Source of the DNA: a virus | Length of the DNA: 64,000 bases | Virus record (IMG/VR): IMGVR_UViG_3300032080_000002 | Coordinates: 24,330-88,329 of that record | Strand: one strand, 5' to 3' | Shown: positions 52,504 through 60,443 of the stretch, one piece after another | Numbering within the stretch: position 1 is the stretch's first letter | How the letters are laid out: every line of letters begins with the position of its first letter | Program-made: the position numbers and the translations under genes | Notes under the pieces: generated by a model | Told to the model about the DNA's origin: nothing | What the model saw: only the letters and a program-made list of their open reading frames with translations | The model's database searches: none

Positions 52504-52751
52504 TATTTATTTTTTATAAATTGTTTACCGTGGTATTTTTTAAAGTAATCCAAAAATTTATCTCTGGCGTATTCGTATTCTCCGGAATATTCAATTGTAG
52601 AATCTTCTTTCTGTAAATCGAATATTAATGCAGATCCTCGGATGCTAAATTTAATAATATCGCCTACATCGGATTTTTCTACTGCGTCTCCGTAATCGTT
52701 CTCGTTGAACCATCCTTTGGTTAAATTGTGGTAGTAGACTGATTGGCTCAT
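52503..52751 (-). CDS. Hypothetical 82-aa protein
   Basis: Acidic alpha/beta protein (YYHNLTKGWFNENDYGD, IKFSIRGSALIFDLQKED) ending in a basic helix. One-base overlaps on both sides. Not recognised. Confidence 0.6.
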   Translation of the reverse strand: MSQSVYYHNLTKGWFNENDYGDAVEKSDVGDIIKFSIRGSALIFDLQKEDSTIEYSGEYEYARDKFLDYFKKYHGKQFIKNK

Positions 52752-53236
52752 TACTTTAGTATTTCAAAAATTATAGGGAATCTTAACGTGCGGGATTCGG
52801 CATGTTTCCATTCTTTCAATGCCTTATAATATTTTTCTTCTCCCTCTTCGTACATCCATCCGCTTTCCTCTTCTTGAGAATTTGCAGAATACCATCCATA
52901 TTTTTCCATTGTTGGCTCTTCAATTGGATTCTCCAACCAATGAAAGCCTTCTTTCTCAATTAAATCTTTAAATGCGTTTTCAAATCGGGAGTAGGATATT
53001 AAGTATGCTTTAGGAAATTTACTAATTGAATATTGATCATCTAATGGGAGTAATGATTTGTAATTTTCCTGAGTCATAAATGTTCCTTTTAATAAGGCTT
53101 TTGTAGGTGTGCCGTCAAACATTGTCGTAGGTTTTCCAAATGCCTTGTAATAATCCCATGCTTCATCCAATTTTTCTTTATTTTCGTAATCTACAATGAG
53201 TAATTTCTTTGCGAGGTTTAGTTGTAGTGTTTTCAT
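52751..53236 (-). CDS. Hypothetical protein, intact paralogue of broken gene at 46651
   Basis: A 161-aa protein with strand-rich start (KTLQLNLAKKLLIVDYENK), TPTKALLKGTFMTQENY, an aromatic central part (FHWLENPIEEPTMEKYGWY) and final KHAESRTLRFPIIFEILK. It matches the split gene at 46651-47088 along its length, so it shows what the complete form looks like. Function unknown. Confidence 0.65.
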   Translation of the reverse strand: MKTLQLNLAKKLLIVDYENKEKLDEAWDYYKAFGKPTTMFDGTPTKALLKGTFMTQENYKSLLPLDDQYSISKFPKAYLISYSRFENAFKDLIEKEGFHWLENPIEEPTMEKYGWYSANSQEEESGWMYEEGEEKYYKALKEWKHAESRTLRFPIIFEILK

Positions 53237-53239
53237 GAT

Positions 53240-54106
53240 TTAGTCTTTGTTTATTCCGTGGAATTGTGAAAATTTATGTGCTTTTAGAAACTCTTTTTTA
53301 TCAATGAATTTATTTAAAACTCTTTCGATTTGATTTTGATCTGCAGGTTTTCTTCTTGGTAGATCCTGTGAGTAATCAAATAAATCAAAACAAGCAATAT
53401 TGGTAAATTTATTGTTCATTATCATCCACCACATGTTATTGATATTATGTACTGCTATTCCAGAGAATAATCTTTTTGTTTGTCTGTCGTAAAAATATTT
53501 TCTTTCTCCGGTGATGATCTTTTTCTTGTTTTTGTCTAATTGGTTATAAAGCGGCATATCTTTAGTTTCCATGTAAATTCTAATTTCTTCAATTGATTGT
53601 GCACCTCCATGGATGTGAGTATTATTCTTTTCTTTATCGAAAATAAATTCTAAAGCATTTTTACTGTCATCATCGTTAGATTTTATGTTTTCTGTATGTT
53701 TTAAAAAGAATTCCGTTACTCTTTTAATCTCTAATTCTACAGCTTTATCTTCAAGATATTCTAATTTAGTGTATTTATCGTGCCATTTATCCCAGAATGA
53801 TTGACCCATATCATGCCAAAAGTTCTTAGTGTGACCAATATTAACTTCTATTCCTCTTGCGCTTATTTCTAGTAGAATTATAATATCTTTTCGCTTGGCA
53901 ATTTTATGATATTTACTTAAACATTTATAGTGTTCTTTGTAATGCTCGTTAACGCCTACTTGATATCCTCTTTTTCTTAGAAATGCTATTAATTGATTCC
54001 AGATATTTATATGGGGTTGTTTTAGTGAAAAACTATCTCCCATAATATCATGTTGATAATTTACGTGATTTCTGTATGTTATTATTTCTCTTTTTGTGGT
54101 TGTCAT
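53240..54106 (-). CDS. Hypothetical 288-aa early protein
   Basis: The largest unidentified gene between the HNH and integrase genes. Mixed alpha/beta, basic, with many His, Trp and Tyr residues (TKNFWHDMGQSFWDKWHDKY, INNMWWMIMNNKF). An alpha/beta core (YQVGVNEHYKEHYKCLSKYH, DIIILLEISARGIEVNIGH) may be a nuclease or ligase fold, but no motif is convincing. It ends in QFHGINKD. Unknown. Confidence 0.65.
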   Translation of the reverse strand: MTTTKREIITYRNHVNYQHDIMGDSFSLKQPHINIWNQLIAFLRKRGYQVGVNEHYKEHYKCLSKYHKIAKRKDIIILLEISARGIEVNIGHTKNFWHDMGQSFWDKWHDKYTKLEYLEDKAVELEIKRVTEFFLKHTENIKSNDDDSKNALEFIFDKEKNNTHIHGGAQSIEEIRIYMETKDMPLYNQLDKNKKKIITGERKYFYDRQTKRLFSGIAVHNINNMWWMIMNNKFTNIACFDLFDYSQDLPRRKPADQNQIERVLNKFIDKKEFLKAHKFSQFHGINKD

Positions 54107-54110
54107 GATG

Positions 54111-54314
54111 TTAGTCTTTATTTATTGATATGTAGCCTGTCTCGAATATGTCTTCTATTTTTGATGCCAAACGTCTTAATTCTTGCTCCATCTGTTGGTG
54201 AAAGATAATGTCGAGAACTAGATTTTTTTCTCTACACCAAATCGTTCTTTGATAATGATGATCCTCACGCTTCCGGATTTCCTTGATGGATTCTATTGCT
54301 TTGTTTTTTTCCAT
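54111..54314 (-). CDS. Hypothetical 67-aa protein
   Basis: Charged helical protein (KNKAIESIKEIRKREDHHYQ) with a Cys and hydrophobic centre (WCREKNLVLDIIFHQQMEQE). Ends in GYISINKD, like the end of the previous entry's protein (GINKD), which may be chance. Unknown. Confidence 0.55.
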   Translation of the reverse strand: MEKNKAIESIKEIRKREDHHYQRTIWCREKNLVLDIIFHQQMEQELRRLASKIEDIFETGYISINKD

Positions 54315-54317
54315 GAT

Positions 54318-54575
54318 TTAAAATGTTGGTTTATTTTTAGAATATTTTTGAAGGAAATTTCCCCATTTTTCTTTCTGTATTTCAAAGTAAGATTTACCTC
54401 TGAATTTTGTCGGTACGTAATCTGAATTTTTAGAACTTAAATGCCATAAATTACAATCCGGACATTGGTAAACTGAAATTTCATTTCTTTCGGGATGTTT
54501 TTTTGAAGTGCCTATAATTTTACCTAAAGCTTTTTTTGCTTCCCATGCTGATCTGTATTTTTTCTTTTTGCACAT
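54318..54575 (-). CDS. Zinc-knuckle protein, 85 aa
   Basis: A basic protein with ISVYQCPDCNLWHLSS, the CxxCxxWHLxs pattern of a small phage zinc-binding family, flanked by Lys-rich helices (KKKKYRSAWEAKKALGK). The family is often found in mobile elements with HNH or recombination genes. It lies two bases after the integrase gene's end. Confidence 0.72.
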   Translation of the reverse strand: MCKKKKYRSAWEAKKALGKIIGTSKKHPERNEISVYQCPDCNLWHLSSKNSDYVPTKFRGKSYFEIQKEKWGNFLQKYSKNKPTF

Positions 54576-54577
54576 GA

Positions 54578-55573
54578 TTAAATTGTTAGGTTAAAAAATT
54601 GGTTGTCGAAAATATTGTTTACTCTTTCGAGTCCTGTAGATCGTATGTAGGTCGAGAGCTGAATCTCAGATTTATGCCCCGACATAGCCATTATTGCTTG
54701 ATTGTCTACGATGTAATTCTTTGCTAAGGTACAAAAAGTTCTGCGACCACAATGACTTTTTATTAGCTCCCATTTCTTTTTTATTACTGTTTCCGTGACA
54801 GAATTTCGTGTAACTTGTATTGCTATTGGATTATCTATGCCCGACTTTTTCCCGATGGTTTTTAATACTCTGTTGAAATATTCTTCACTCGGAACTTTAA
54901 AAGTAAATGAGTATTTGTTTAATATCTCAAAGATAATTTTTGATAATGGAATGATTGAAGTTTCATTTGTCTTCTTCGATACAATATCAATATATGTTTT
55001 TTCTCCGTTTTGTTTTAAATATGCTGCAGGATTTTCTAGGAATGTTTTCAAGGTGCTATAGCGAAGTCCGCATGTACATTGTATAAGAAATATATCTAAA
55101 ACTACTTTTTCTGATTCTGTCAACGTCTGGCAGTTTCTCATTGCTGAAAGTTCTATTTCTGATAAATACACCTGAGTCGTGATTTTCTTCGGGGTGTCAA
55201 ATTTGAGTGGCTTCATAACTACGTCGGTATCATACAAAATATTCCCCAACGCCTTGATTTTAGATATGTATAAGTAGACAGAATTAAAAAGTAGTCCACT
55301 ATTGTACAAATGCTTTTCAAAAGTCTCTAATAATCGTTTATTGATTTCGTGGATGCGAATCTTACTGCTTAGTTTCTCCTGGAAAGATTCAAAATGCGCA
55401 ATCGAAACATTGTACTGCCGGATCGTATCTTTTGAAAACCTAACTTTCTTTTTTGTCAGGATTTCTCCGGCTTCAATTTTTGTGACAAAATTCTTTGCAA
55501 AATCAACGAAATATTCAAATTCTATCTCTGGATTTAAAAGTTCTGTTTTGTTTATAGTGGTTAAGTTGTTCAT
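54578..55573 (-). CDS. Tyrosine recombinase (integrase)
   Basis: A 331-aa site-specific recombinase. The N-terminal SAM-like core-binding domain spans about residues 20-125. Catalytic residues are visible: R171 (CGLRYSTL), K200 or K201 in the beta hairpin, H274-x-x-R277 (SHCGRRTF), H300 (MSGHKS) and Y309 (STYIRS). All six are intact. It lies inside the early operon, with no directly adjacent attachment site or excisionase. It implies a temperate or once-temperate life cycle, or a role in resolving genome multimers. Confidence 0.88.
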   Translation of the reverse strand: MNNLTTINKTELLNPEIEFEYFVDFAKNFVTKIEAGEILTKKKVRFSKDTIRQYNVSIAHFESFQEKLSSKIRIHEINKRLLETFEKHLYNSGLLFNSVYLYISKIKALGNILYDTDVVMKPLKFDTPKKITTQVYLSEIELSAMRNCQTLTESEKVVLDIFLIQCTCGLRYSTLKTFLENPAAYLKQNGEKTYIDIVSKKTNETSIIPLSKIIFEILNKYSFTFKVPSEEYFNRVLKTIGKKSGIDNPIAIQVTRNSVTETVIKKKWELIKSHCGRRTFCTLAKNYIVDNQAIMAMSGHKSEIQLSTYIRSTGLERVNNIFDNQFFNLTI

Positions 55574-55574
55574 T

Positions 55575-56030
55575 TTATTTTGCTTTTAATAGTTTTATGT
55601 TATCATGAATATTTCCTAAAACTTCATAATCCTGAGTAATCATTCCATTTTGATCTAAATAATCATTTATACCATCTGAAATTCCACTCTTGTCAGCATT
55701 CACACATTTTAAAACTGTTTGCCAAGCTCCAAAAATCCATTCTACCATTGCTATGTAATTTTGTTTATCATCATCATCTAAATATGGATATTCGTCTCTA
55801 GTCAGAATATCGCCTTGAAATATTTTTTGATTATTATAGCTGTAATATCCTGTAAATTCTCCAATGGTTTTAGGATCAACATCAGCAACTAAGCTGTCTC
55901 CATCTTTATCAAAAACAATTCTGTGAATATCTATTTTATCTCCTGTATTGGCTCTGGTTGCATAATAATAACCATATATCCATTCGTTATTATCTTTTCT
56001 CTTTCCTCTAAATTCAGTTGGTTTTTTCAT
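55575..56030 (-). CDS. YopX-family protein
   Basis: A 151-aa protein of the YopX family: FRGKRKDNNEWIYGYYY start, GEFTGYYSYNNQKIFQGDIL core and the closing YEVLGNIHDNIKLL. It is a second member along with 46214-46648. One base separates it from the integrase gene. Function unknown. Confidence 0.8.
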   Translation of the reverse strand: MKKPTEFRGKRKDNNEWIYGYYYATRANTGDKIDIHRIVFDKDGDSLVADVDPKTIGEFTGYYSYNNQKIFQGDILTRDEYPYLDDDDKQNYIAMVEWIFGAWQTVLKCVNADKSGISDGINDYLDQNGMITQDYEVLGNIHDNIKLLKAK

Positions 56031-56182
56031 GGTAATTTTTCTAAAAGGTTTTCTGCTCTGATAATTAAATCACATTTATTTGTTCCCTGAGCTAATCTTT
56101 TATATTCTGAAAACTCTGAAACTATTTCTTCTAAAACTCTTCTTATTTCCAAAACGTTAATTTTTTTTGATTTTACTCTCAT
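56027..56182 (-). CDS. 51-aa basic helical protein
   Basis: ATG 56182 to TGA 56027 with 4-base ATGA overlaps at both ends. Basic N-terminus (RVKSKKINVLEIRRVLEEI) and amphipathic helix (LIIRAENLLEKLP). The double coupling supports it. Unknown function. Confidence 0.55.
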   Translation of the reverse strand: MRVKSKKINVLEIRRVLEEIVSEFSEYKRLAQGTNKCDLIIRAENLLEKLP

Positions 56183-56490
56183 GATTTTTTATTTAGTATT
56201 TCAAGTAGTTTTTTATGCTTAAAAATAGTTTCCATAGAGTCTTTACAATAACTACTGATTCCACTTAGTTTTTGTTCTTTTAGATATCTGATTTTAGATT
56301 GTATTTCAATCATATCCTCATGATTTAGAACCCATGTATCGGGTTCTTTACCTTTTGTTCTTTTTTTGAAAATACCTTCTAATTCTGTAGCTGCTGAATT
56401 TACTGAAAAAGTAATCTTACCATATTCCGATTCAATTTCTTGATATAAATTTAACTGAGCTTCTAAATTATTTTGTTCCATTTGAGTCAT
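56179..56490 (-). CDS. Hypothetical 103-aa protein
   Basis: Helical, charged protein with a coil (NNLEAQLNLYQEIESEY) and a basic middle (GIFKKRTKGKEPDTW) then a helix (IQSKIRYLKEQK). Not recognised. Confidence 0.6.
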   Translation of the reverse strand: MTQMEQNNLEAQLNLYQEIESEYGKITFSVNSAATELEGIFKKRTKGKEPDTWVLNHEDMIEIQSKIRYLKEQKLSGISSYCKDSMETIFKHKKLLEILNKKS

Positions 56491-56508
56491 GTCTGTATTA
56501 TTTATTTG

Positions 56509-56787
56509 TTAAAATTTATTCCAAGAGTTTGAAAATGTTCTGGCTAATGAAGATGATTCACAATATTTAGTAACTTTTTGAAAATATATCTTTTCAGCTT
56601 CTGAGAAATTCTTGTCTTTTAATCTCTCTTCTTTGTATTGATCCCATTGTAATTCTTTAAACTCATTTCCTGTGCGTTCAAGGATTTTCATTATATTTTG
56701 GGCGACTACTTCACTTTCTGTTTTTTGTAGCACTGAATCCCAAGGAAAATTTGTAAAATCTGATGGTTTAAATGTTTCTGTTTTCAT
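56509..56787 (-). CDS. Hypothetical 92-aa protein
   Basis: Acidic helical protein rich in Lys, Glu, Phe and Trp (NFPWDSVLQKTESEVVAQNIM, FSEAEKIYFQKVTKYCESSS). Eight bases separate it from the lipoprotein nuclease gene that follows. Unknown. Confidence 0.6.
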   Translation of the reverse strand: MKTETFKPSDFTNFPWDSVLQKTESEVVAQNIMKILERTGNEFKELQWDQYKEERLKDKNFSEAEKIYFQKVTKYCESSSLARTFSNSWNKF

Positions 56788-56795
56788 TTTGAATA

Positions 56796-57260
56796 TTATT
56801 TATTTAGTTTTCGATATTGGTAAGGATTAACCGGATTATATTTCCATAATCCCTTTTTATTTTGTCTGGCAGATTTCTCTAAGTTCCTGAGTTTTGAATT
56901 GTCGCTATACCTTTCGTAAAACCACGCAAAACCATTTTTAACCATGCTTTCTGATACGTGATTTTTTCCGGCGTATACTTTTACTATTTTACGATTGTAG
57001 CGGTCTGTTGATACTGTTTTGACGTTTACTCTTTTGTGAAGGATTAAACTCTGAAGGAATAATTTGCTTTCGTTCCCAAATTGTTGGCTGATTTCTGGAG
57101 CGTCGATTTCTGCTATGCGGTATCGCTGTCCGTTCGATTCAAATGTGTCTCCATCTAAAACTCTGGAAACGTAAATTAGCGTACCTGATTGGCTTGTTTT
57201 ATCACCGCAAGCTACAAAGAAAAATAGAATTGACAAAAGGAAAATGTGTTTTATTTTCAT
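56796..57260 (-). CDS. Staphylococcal-nuclease-like lipoprotein
   Basis: A 154-aa exported nuclease. The signal peptide IKHIFLLSILFFFVACGDK ends in a lipobox with Cys18, so it should be anchored to a membrane. The SNase core shows VLDGDTF (D38), YRIAEIDAPE (R48, D53, E56) and DRYNRKIVKV (R90), which are the expected calcium and catalytic positions. It hydrolyses DNA and RNA phosphodiester bonds. Being on the cell surface of an infected or lysogenic host, it could degrade incoming DNA. Confidence 0.85.
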   Translation of the reverse strand: MKIKHIFLLSILFFFVACGDKTSQSGTLIYVSRVLDGDTFESNGQRYRIAEIDAPEISQQFGNESKLFLQSLILHKRVNVKTVSTDRYNRKIVKVYAGKNHVSESMVKNGFAWFYERYSDNSKLRNLEKSARQNKKGLWKYNPVNPYQYRKLNK

Positions 57261-57270
57261 TTTTATTTAT

Positions 57271-57789
57271 TTAAATTTTCTTTTTAATATATTCTGATTC
57301 ATCTAAGCCGAAAACGTTAAAGTGCCATGAAATTAATCTCTGAACAACCTCATAGGGCAAAAACTGAACATCATGATAAGAGTTGTGTTTTGATATGGAT
57401 TCTAAATCTTTAATTAGCCCGATATTGCCGTGATCATATTCAATACCCGAATCATCGTCACCAATTTCAAATTTATCAACAGGAATAAACCTTTCGCCTT
57501 TATGCTCTATTGGTTTTGTGAGCATATCCATTGAGTAAAGGATAGGTTTTACGTTTTTAATTTGAATATAACCGTCCGCCTCGCCATCATTTCGAGTGTA
57601 TAAAATACATTCAGGCATATATGATGTTTCTTTTGTAATTCCTGCTAAAACTGCATTTCCTGGCATTATTGAATCCATTTCGCCTAAAAACATTGTATAG
57701 TCGGTTTCAACTTCATTTTCAATATTTAATCCCAACTCATACGGCAATAAAACTGAATATATTTTTAAAAGTTCTTCTTTTGTTTTCAT
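57271..57789 (-). CDS. Hypothetical 172-aa protein
   Basis: A conserved-looking alpha/beta protein with strands (LGLNIENEVETDYTMFLG, GYIQIKNVKPILYSMDML) and a final helix motif LPYEVVQRLISWHFNVFGL. It resembles a phage family of unknown function common in Bacteroidota. Eleven bases lie before the next gene. Confidence 0.65.
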   Translation of the reverse strand: MKTKEELLKIYSVLLPYELGLNIENEVETDYTMFLGEMDSIMPGNAVLAGITKETSYMPECILYTRNDGEADGYIQIKNVKPILYSMDMLTKPIEHKGERFIPVDKFEIGDDDSGIEYDHGNIGLIKDLESISKHNSYHDVQFLPYEVVQRLISWHFNVFGLDESEYIKKKI

Positions 57790-57800
57790 AATTTTTAATT

Positions 57801-58004
57801 TTATAGATTTAATTCAATAGTTTGATTTGCGTTTACACATTTAAACTTCCATTTATCTCTCCAATATTTCCACGTACTACCAGATCCTTTAATAAAGTCT
57901 TGAATACATTGTCTCTTAGAAAGTCTATAAGTAAATGACATTATTCTTTGATTATCCTTTGTGTCTATAATAACATATCCTTGTGTTGATTCTTTTGTTT
58001 TCAT
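57801..58004 (-). CDS. Hypothetical 67-aa protein
   Basis: Basic protein (STQGYVIIDTKDNQRIMSF then QDFIKGSGSTWKYWRDKWKF) with strong Trp/Lys content, which may bind nucleic acid. Overlaps its upstream neighbour by four bases. Confidence 0.55.
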   Translation of the reverse strand: MKTKESTQGYVIIDTKDNQRIMSFTYRLSKRQCIQDFIKGSGSTWKYWRDKWKFKCVNANQTIELNL

Positions 58005-58228
58005 AACATCTTGTTTAATTCGTTTTTTACTTCCTTGTATTCGTTTAATAAATCAAGTAATTCGTACATTGAGTTTGCAACTTTCAAAGCTTCTATTGTA
58101 TTATCAACATCTATTTTAGCGCATTCAACAGCTTCATCATGATAAAGAAATTTATTATTTTTATCATCAACAATGTTTAATAGATATTTCCCTACTAAAT
58201 CTTCAGCTTTTAATTTCGGTGTTTTCAT
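58001..58228 (-). CDS. Hypothetical 75-aa protein
   Basis: Acidic helical protein (LKAEDLVGKYLLNIVDDKN and TIEALKVANSMYELLDLLNE). Overlaps the next gene by 26 bases at its start. Unknown. Confidence 0.55.
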   Translation of the reverse strand: MKTPKLKAEDLVGKYLLNIVDDKNNKFLYHDEAVECAKIDVDNTIEALKVANSMYELLDLLNEYKEVKNELNKML

Positions 58229-58415
58229 TTTTTATATATTTAACGTATGTGGAACAGTAATTTTTATAAATCTTCATTTCTTTGGCAGAATGTTTTCCTG
58301 AAAAGGTTTTCATTTTATCAAAATTATCAAAAGTCTTTTCAAAATATGGTTTTTCAGATAAATAATCATCTTCTCTTTTATATGCTTTAAATATCCATTT
58401 CTCTACTTGATTCAT
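58203..58415 (-). CDS. Hypothetical 70-aa protein
   Basis: Charged, Tyr- and Lys-rich protein (VEKWIFKAYKREDDYLSEK, MKTFSGKHSAKEMKIYKNY). Coupled by overlap on both sides, which supports translation. Unknown. Confidence 0.55.
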   Translation of the reverse strand: MNQVEKWIFKAYKREDDYLSEKPYFEKTFDNFDKMKTFSGKHSAKEMKIYKNYCSTYVKYIKNENTEIKS

Positions 58416-58654
58416 AGTTGTTTAGTTAATTGTTTTCTAATTTTAAATAAAAAAGCGAAAATGACTATCACTGCTATCGATTGAAATCCAAATGAATCTA
58501 TCGGAGCAGGGTTTGATGGATTTGAAGGGTTTGGAGGTTCAGTTTCTCCACAGTGCCAACAATTACCGTTTCCATTTCCATTGCCGTTATATGGATTTCC
58601 GTTTCCAGGATTGCCATTTGTCACATAAATGTTTTCTTTATTAGTTTCTTCCAT
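58412..58654 (-). CDS. Asn/Gly-repeat single-pass membrane protein
   Basis: An 80-aa protein. After a short start it has a low-complexity region of Gly-Asn-Pro repeats (NGNPGNGNPYNGNGNGNG), a CWHC pair, then Asn-Pro-Ser repeats (PPNPSNPSNP), and ends in a transmembrane helix (FGFQSIAVIVIFAFLFKI) with a basic tail. It looks like a C-terminally anchored protein with a flexible, possibly metal-binding domain. Function unknown. Confidence 0.6.
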   Translation of the reverse strand: MEETNKENIYVTNGNPGNGNPYNGNGNGNGNCWHCGETEPPNPSNPSNPAPIDSFGFQSIAVIVIFAFLFKIRKQLTKQL

Positions 58655-58656
58655 AG

Positions 58657-58749
58657 TTATTTTATTTTTATTAAGTCAAATACTTCATAGTGTTTTCTCT
58701 TTTTACTCTTACTGAATAATTTTTTCAGCTTTCTAATTAGTCTTTTCAT
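58657..58749 (-). CDS. 30-aa highly basic peptide (tentative)
   Basis: ATG 58749 to TAA 58657. The peptide KRLIRKLKKLFSKSKKRKH is amphipathic and Lys/Arg-rich, then VFDLIKIK. It starts inside the end of the gene upstream (17-base overlap). It fills a gap that otherwise holds nothing. The call rests on the start codon and operon spacing only. Confidence 0.4.
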   Translation of the reverse strand: MKRLIRKLKKLFSKSKKRKHYEVFDLIKIK

Positions 58750-58987
58750 TTTTCAATTGTTTTATTTTTTGTTTGAATTCTTCGTATAGTTCTATTGAAG
58801 TCTCAAATTTAAATCTATCATTTTTTGTAGATCCCCATTTAATAACTGTTTCAATCATTCCCAAGGCTTTATGTTTATCCCTGTTTAAATCTGTTTTCTC
58901 CTCAATTAAGATTTCGATAATGGATTCTAATTGATTTACGCTGTGTTCTCCTTTTCCTTTATATTTCATAATATTATAAATTGTCAT
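58733..58987 (-). CDS. Hypothetical 84-aa protein
   Basis: Acidic to neutral helical protein (VNQLESIIEILIEEKTDLNRD, LYEEFKQKIKQLKNEK) with probable coiled-coil. Overlaps the membrane protein gene by 14 bases at its start. Unknown. Confidence 0.6.
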   Translation of the reverse strand: MTIYNIMKYKGKGEHSVNQLESIIEILIEEKTDLNRDKHKALGMIETVIKWGSTKNDRFKFETSIELYEEFKQKIKQLKNEKTN

Positions 58988-59204
58988 TTATTATTGCGGT
59001 CTGCAGATTGGTTGGTGCTTCAAAGTTAAACTTTTCAACGTAAATAGTGTCTCCTTTTTTGTTTAAAAGATAAAAGTAGTCCGATTCGTCTATGTTTAGA
59101 AAATAATCGGTTTTTAGCGTTGTTTTGCAGGCATAGCATAGTGTAACTACTATTCCTATAATACAAATTGCTAAAAAGCTGAATAAAAAAATTGTTGTTT
59201 TCAT
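58974..59204 (-). CDS. Membrane-anchored 76-aa protein
   Basis: N-terminal helix (IFLFSFLAICIIGIVVTLCYA) followed by a soluble acidic domain (DESDYFYLLNKKGDTIYVE). Anchored in the inner membrane. Unknown role. Confidence 0.6.
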   Translation of the reverse strand: MKTTIFLFSFLAICIIGIVVTLCYACKTTLKTDYFLNIDESDYFYLLNKKGDTIYVEKFNFEAPTNLQTAIINDNL

Positions 59205-59215
59205 AATGTTATTTT

Positions 59216-59389
59216 TTAATGATAAAGAATTCTTGAATGGCTCGGTAAATCAAATCCGAATACCGTTTTAAATAATTTGTTTGGGCTGATATAAAGTCTG
59301 TTATTTTCGTATCTACCATTGACTAAGCCTTTGAAAGAAAACCATCCATTTGGAGTGTCAAAGCTGATTGAAATTAAATGTGATTTCAT
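59216..59389 (-). CDS. 57-aa hypothetical protein
   Basis: ATG 59389 is used; the TTG nine codons upstream is less likely. Beta-rich sequence (HLISISFDTPNGWFSFKGL then NRLYISPNKLFKTVFGFDL), perhaps a small sandwich. The leader upstream has GCCGAAACGCCAAAC, similar to leaders of 59420-59830 and 60444-60731. Unknown function. Confidence 0.55.
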   Translation of the reverse strand: MKSHLISISFDTPNGWFSFKGLVNGRYENNRLYISPNKLFKTVFGFDLPSHSRILYH

Positions 59390-59419
59390 AATTGTTATTG
59401 TTTGGCGTTTCGGCAATAG

Positions 59420-59830
59420 TTAGTTTATTAAATTGAGTTCTCTGGCTTTACTTTCCAGAATGTTGATGGAAATTAATTTATCTTTCTGTGGGTTCGGATT
59501 TTCGTAAGCTGTCAGATCCTTAAATCCTAATCGGTCTAAAATATCGCAAAACTGATCATCGTTAATATTTTCGCTGTCTACCTTTGCAAGTTCCTGGATT
59601 AAGTCTGTAAACAATCCTAATGCGCTCCATCCGTCATCGAATACCTGTAATTGTGGGCAAGCGATGTCTCTACCAACTTCTACCCATGTCATGTTCATTT
59701 CTCCTGATGTTCCACCTTCTGGATGAAACATGCCGAAATTTACAACTGTTTCTTCTCTTACTAATGCTTTTGCGTAATATGCCTTGTTTGATCTGTGGTA
59801 TCCTCGGATACATCCTTCGTGATCTCTCAT
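59420..59830 (-). CDS. Hypothetical 136-aa conserved early protein
   Basis: An acidic alpha/beta protein (VNFGMFHPEGGTSGEMNMTW, QLQVFDDGWSALGLFTDLI, FCDILDRLGFKDL) of a type common in Bacteroidota phages, without an assigned role. The conserved pattern of Gly and Trp suggests a folded core with strands. Nearby leader sequence CGAAACGACAAA precedes its start. Confidence 0.65.
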   Translation of the reverse strand: MRDHEGCIRGYHRSNKAYYAKALVREETVVNFGMFHPEGGTSGEMNMTWVEVGRDIACPQLQVFDDGWSALGLFTDLIQELAKVDSENINDDQFCDILDRLGFKDLTAYENPNPQKDKLISINILESKARELNLIN

Positions 59831-59859
59831 AATTTAATTTTTTGTCGTTTCGTAATTAT

Positions 59860-60150
59860 TTATAAATTTTTATCAGATTTTAAGCTTTTCCATTCATCTA
59901 ATCCTATTCCAAAAAACCTTTTATATATTTCTTCGTTGTGGTCAAATGCTCCCTTGCATCTGTTGTTGGCTTTCCTGTTTGCTCCTTCTGTGCCGTGGCA
60001 TATCTGCTGCCCTTTAAAAAGCGTTCTATTTATAACAGTGTTGGCTAATTCTTGATCCTGCAATCGTCCGGAATTATCAGGTTTGAAAGGGCATGATTTA
60101 CAAAACCCTTTCATAACCGGAAGATTACCTACATTATTTTTTAATTTCAT
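59860..60150 (-). CDS. DUF6283-like Cys-rich protein
   Basis: A 96-aa protein with KSCPFKPD, CHGTEG and CKGAFDHN, the three-Cys cluster pattern of the DUF6283 family, plus a fourth Cys upstream (GFCKSC). Probably binds a metal or iron-sulfur cluster. Function unknown. Overlaps the gene upstream by 17 bases. Confidence 0.75.
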   Translation of the reverse strand: MKLKNNVGNLPVMKGFCKSCPFKPDNSGRLQDQELANTVINRTLFKGQQICHGTEGANRKANNRCKGAFDHNEEIYKRFFGIGLDEWKSLKSDKNL

Positions 60151-60403
60151 ACACCCCTATTTTGGTAAAAGTCATTTTCCCATCGATGATGTCGTAGCAT
60201 TTGATAATTGACTGCTCCGGACGTAAATCAAAATAATCGCAGGGAGTCCATTTATTACCCCTGATCTCATGTAGCTTGATTCCTTTGTTCCAAAGTTTTT
60301 GATAGTCGGAAACGCTACGGCTTTTTTTGTACATGTCGAATAAATCTTCTGCAGGCGTATCGTTATTGGTTATCTCTGATGAATCAATTTTTAGGTTTTG
60401 CAT
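60134..60403 (-). CDS. Hypothetical 89-aa protein
   Basis: Basic alpha/beta protein (PAEDLFDMYKKSRSVSDYQK, RPEQSIIKCYDIIDGKMTF). It lies downstream of a perfect 14-bp palindrome (60429-60442). Unknown. Confidence 0.55.
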   Translation of the reverse strand: MQNLKIDSSEITNNDTPAEDLFDMYKKSRSVSDYQKLWNKGIKLHEIRGNKWTPCDYFDLRPEQSIIKCYDIIDGKMTFTKIGVYEIKK

Positions 60404-60428
60404 GATTTTTATTTTTGAAAGTTAAAAC

Positions 60429-60442
60429 ATACCGATCGGTAT
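60429..60442. repeat. Perfect 14-bp palindrome ATACCGATCGGTAT
   Basis: A dyad with no spacer and a central GATC, in the 40-base gap between two leftward genes. It may be an operator or a short RNA hairpin; the T-tract on the minus strand is weak, so a terminator is less likely. Confidence 0.5.
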
Positions 60443-60443
60443 T

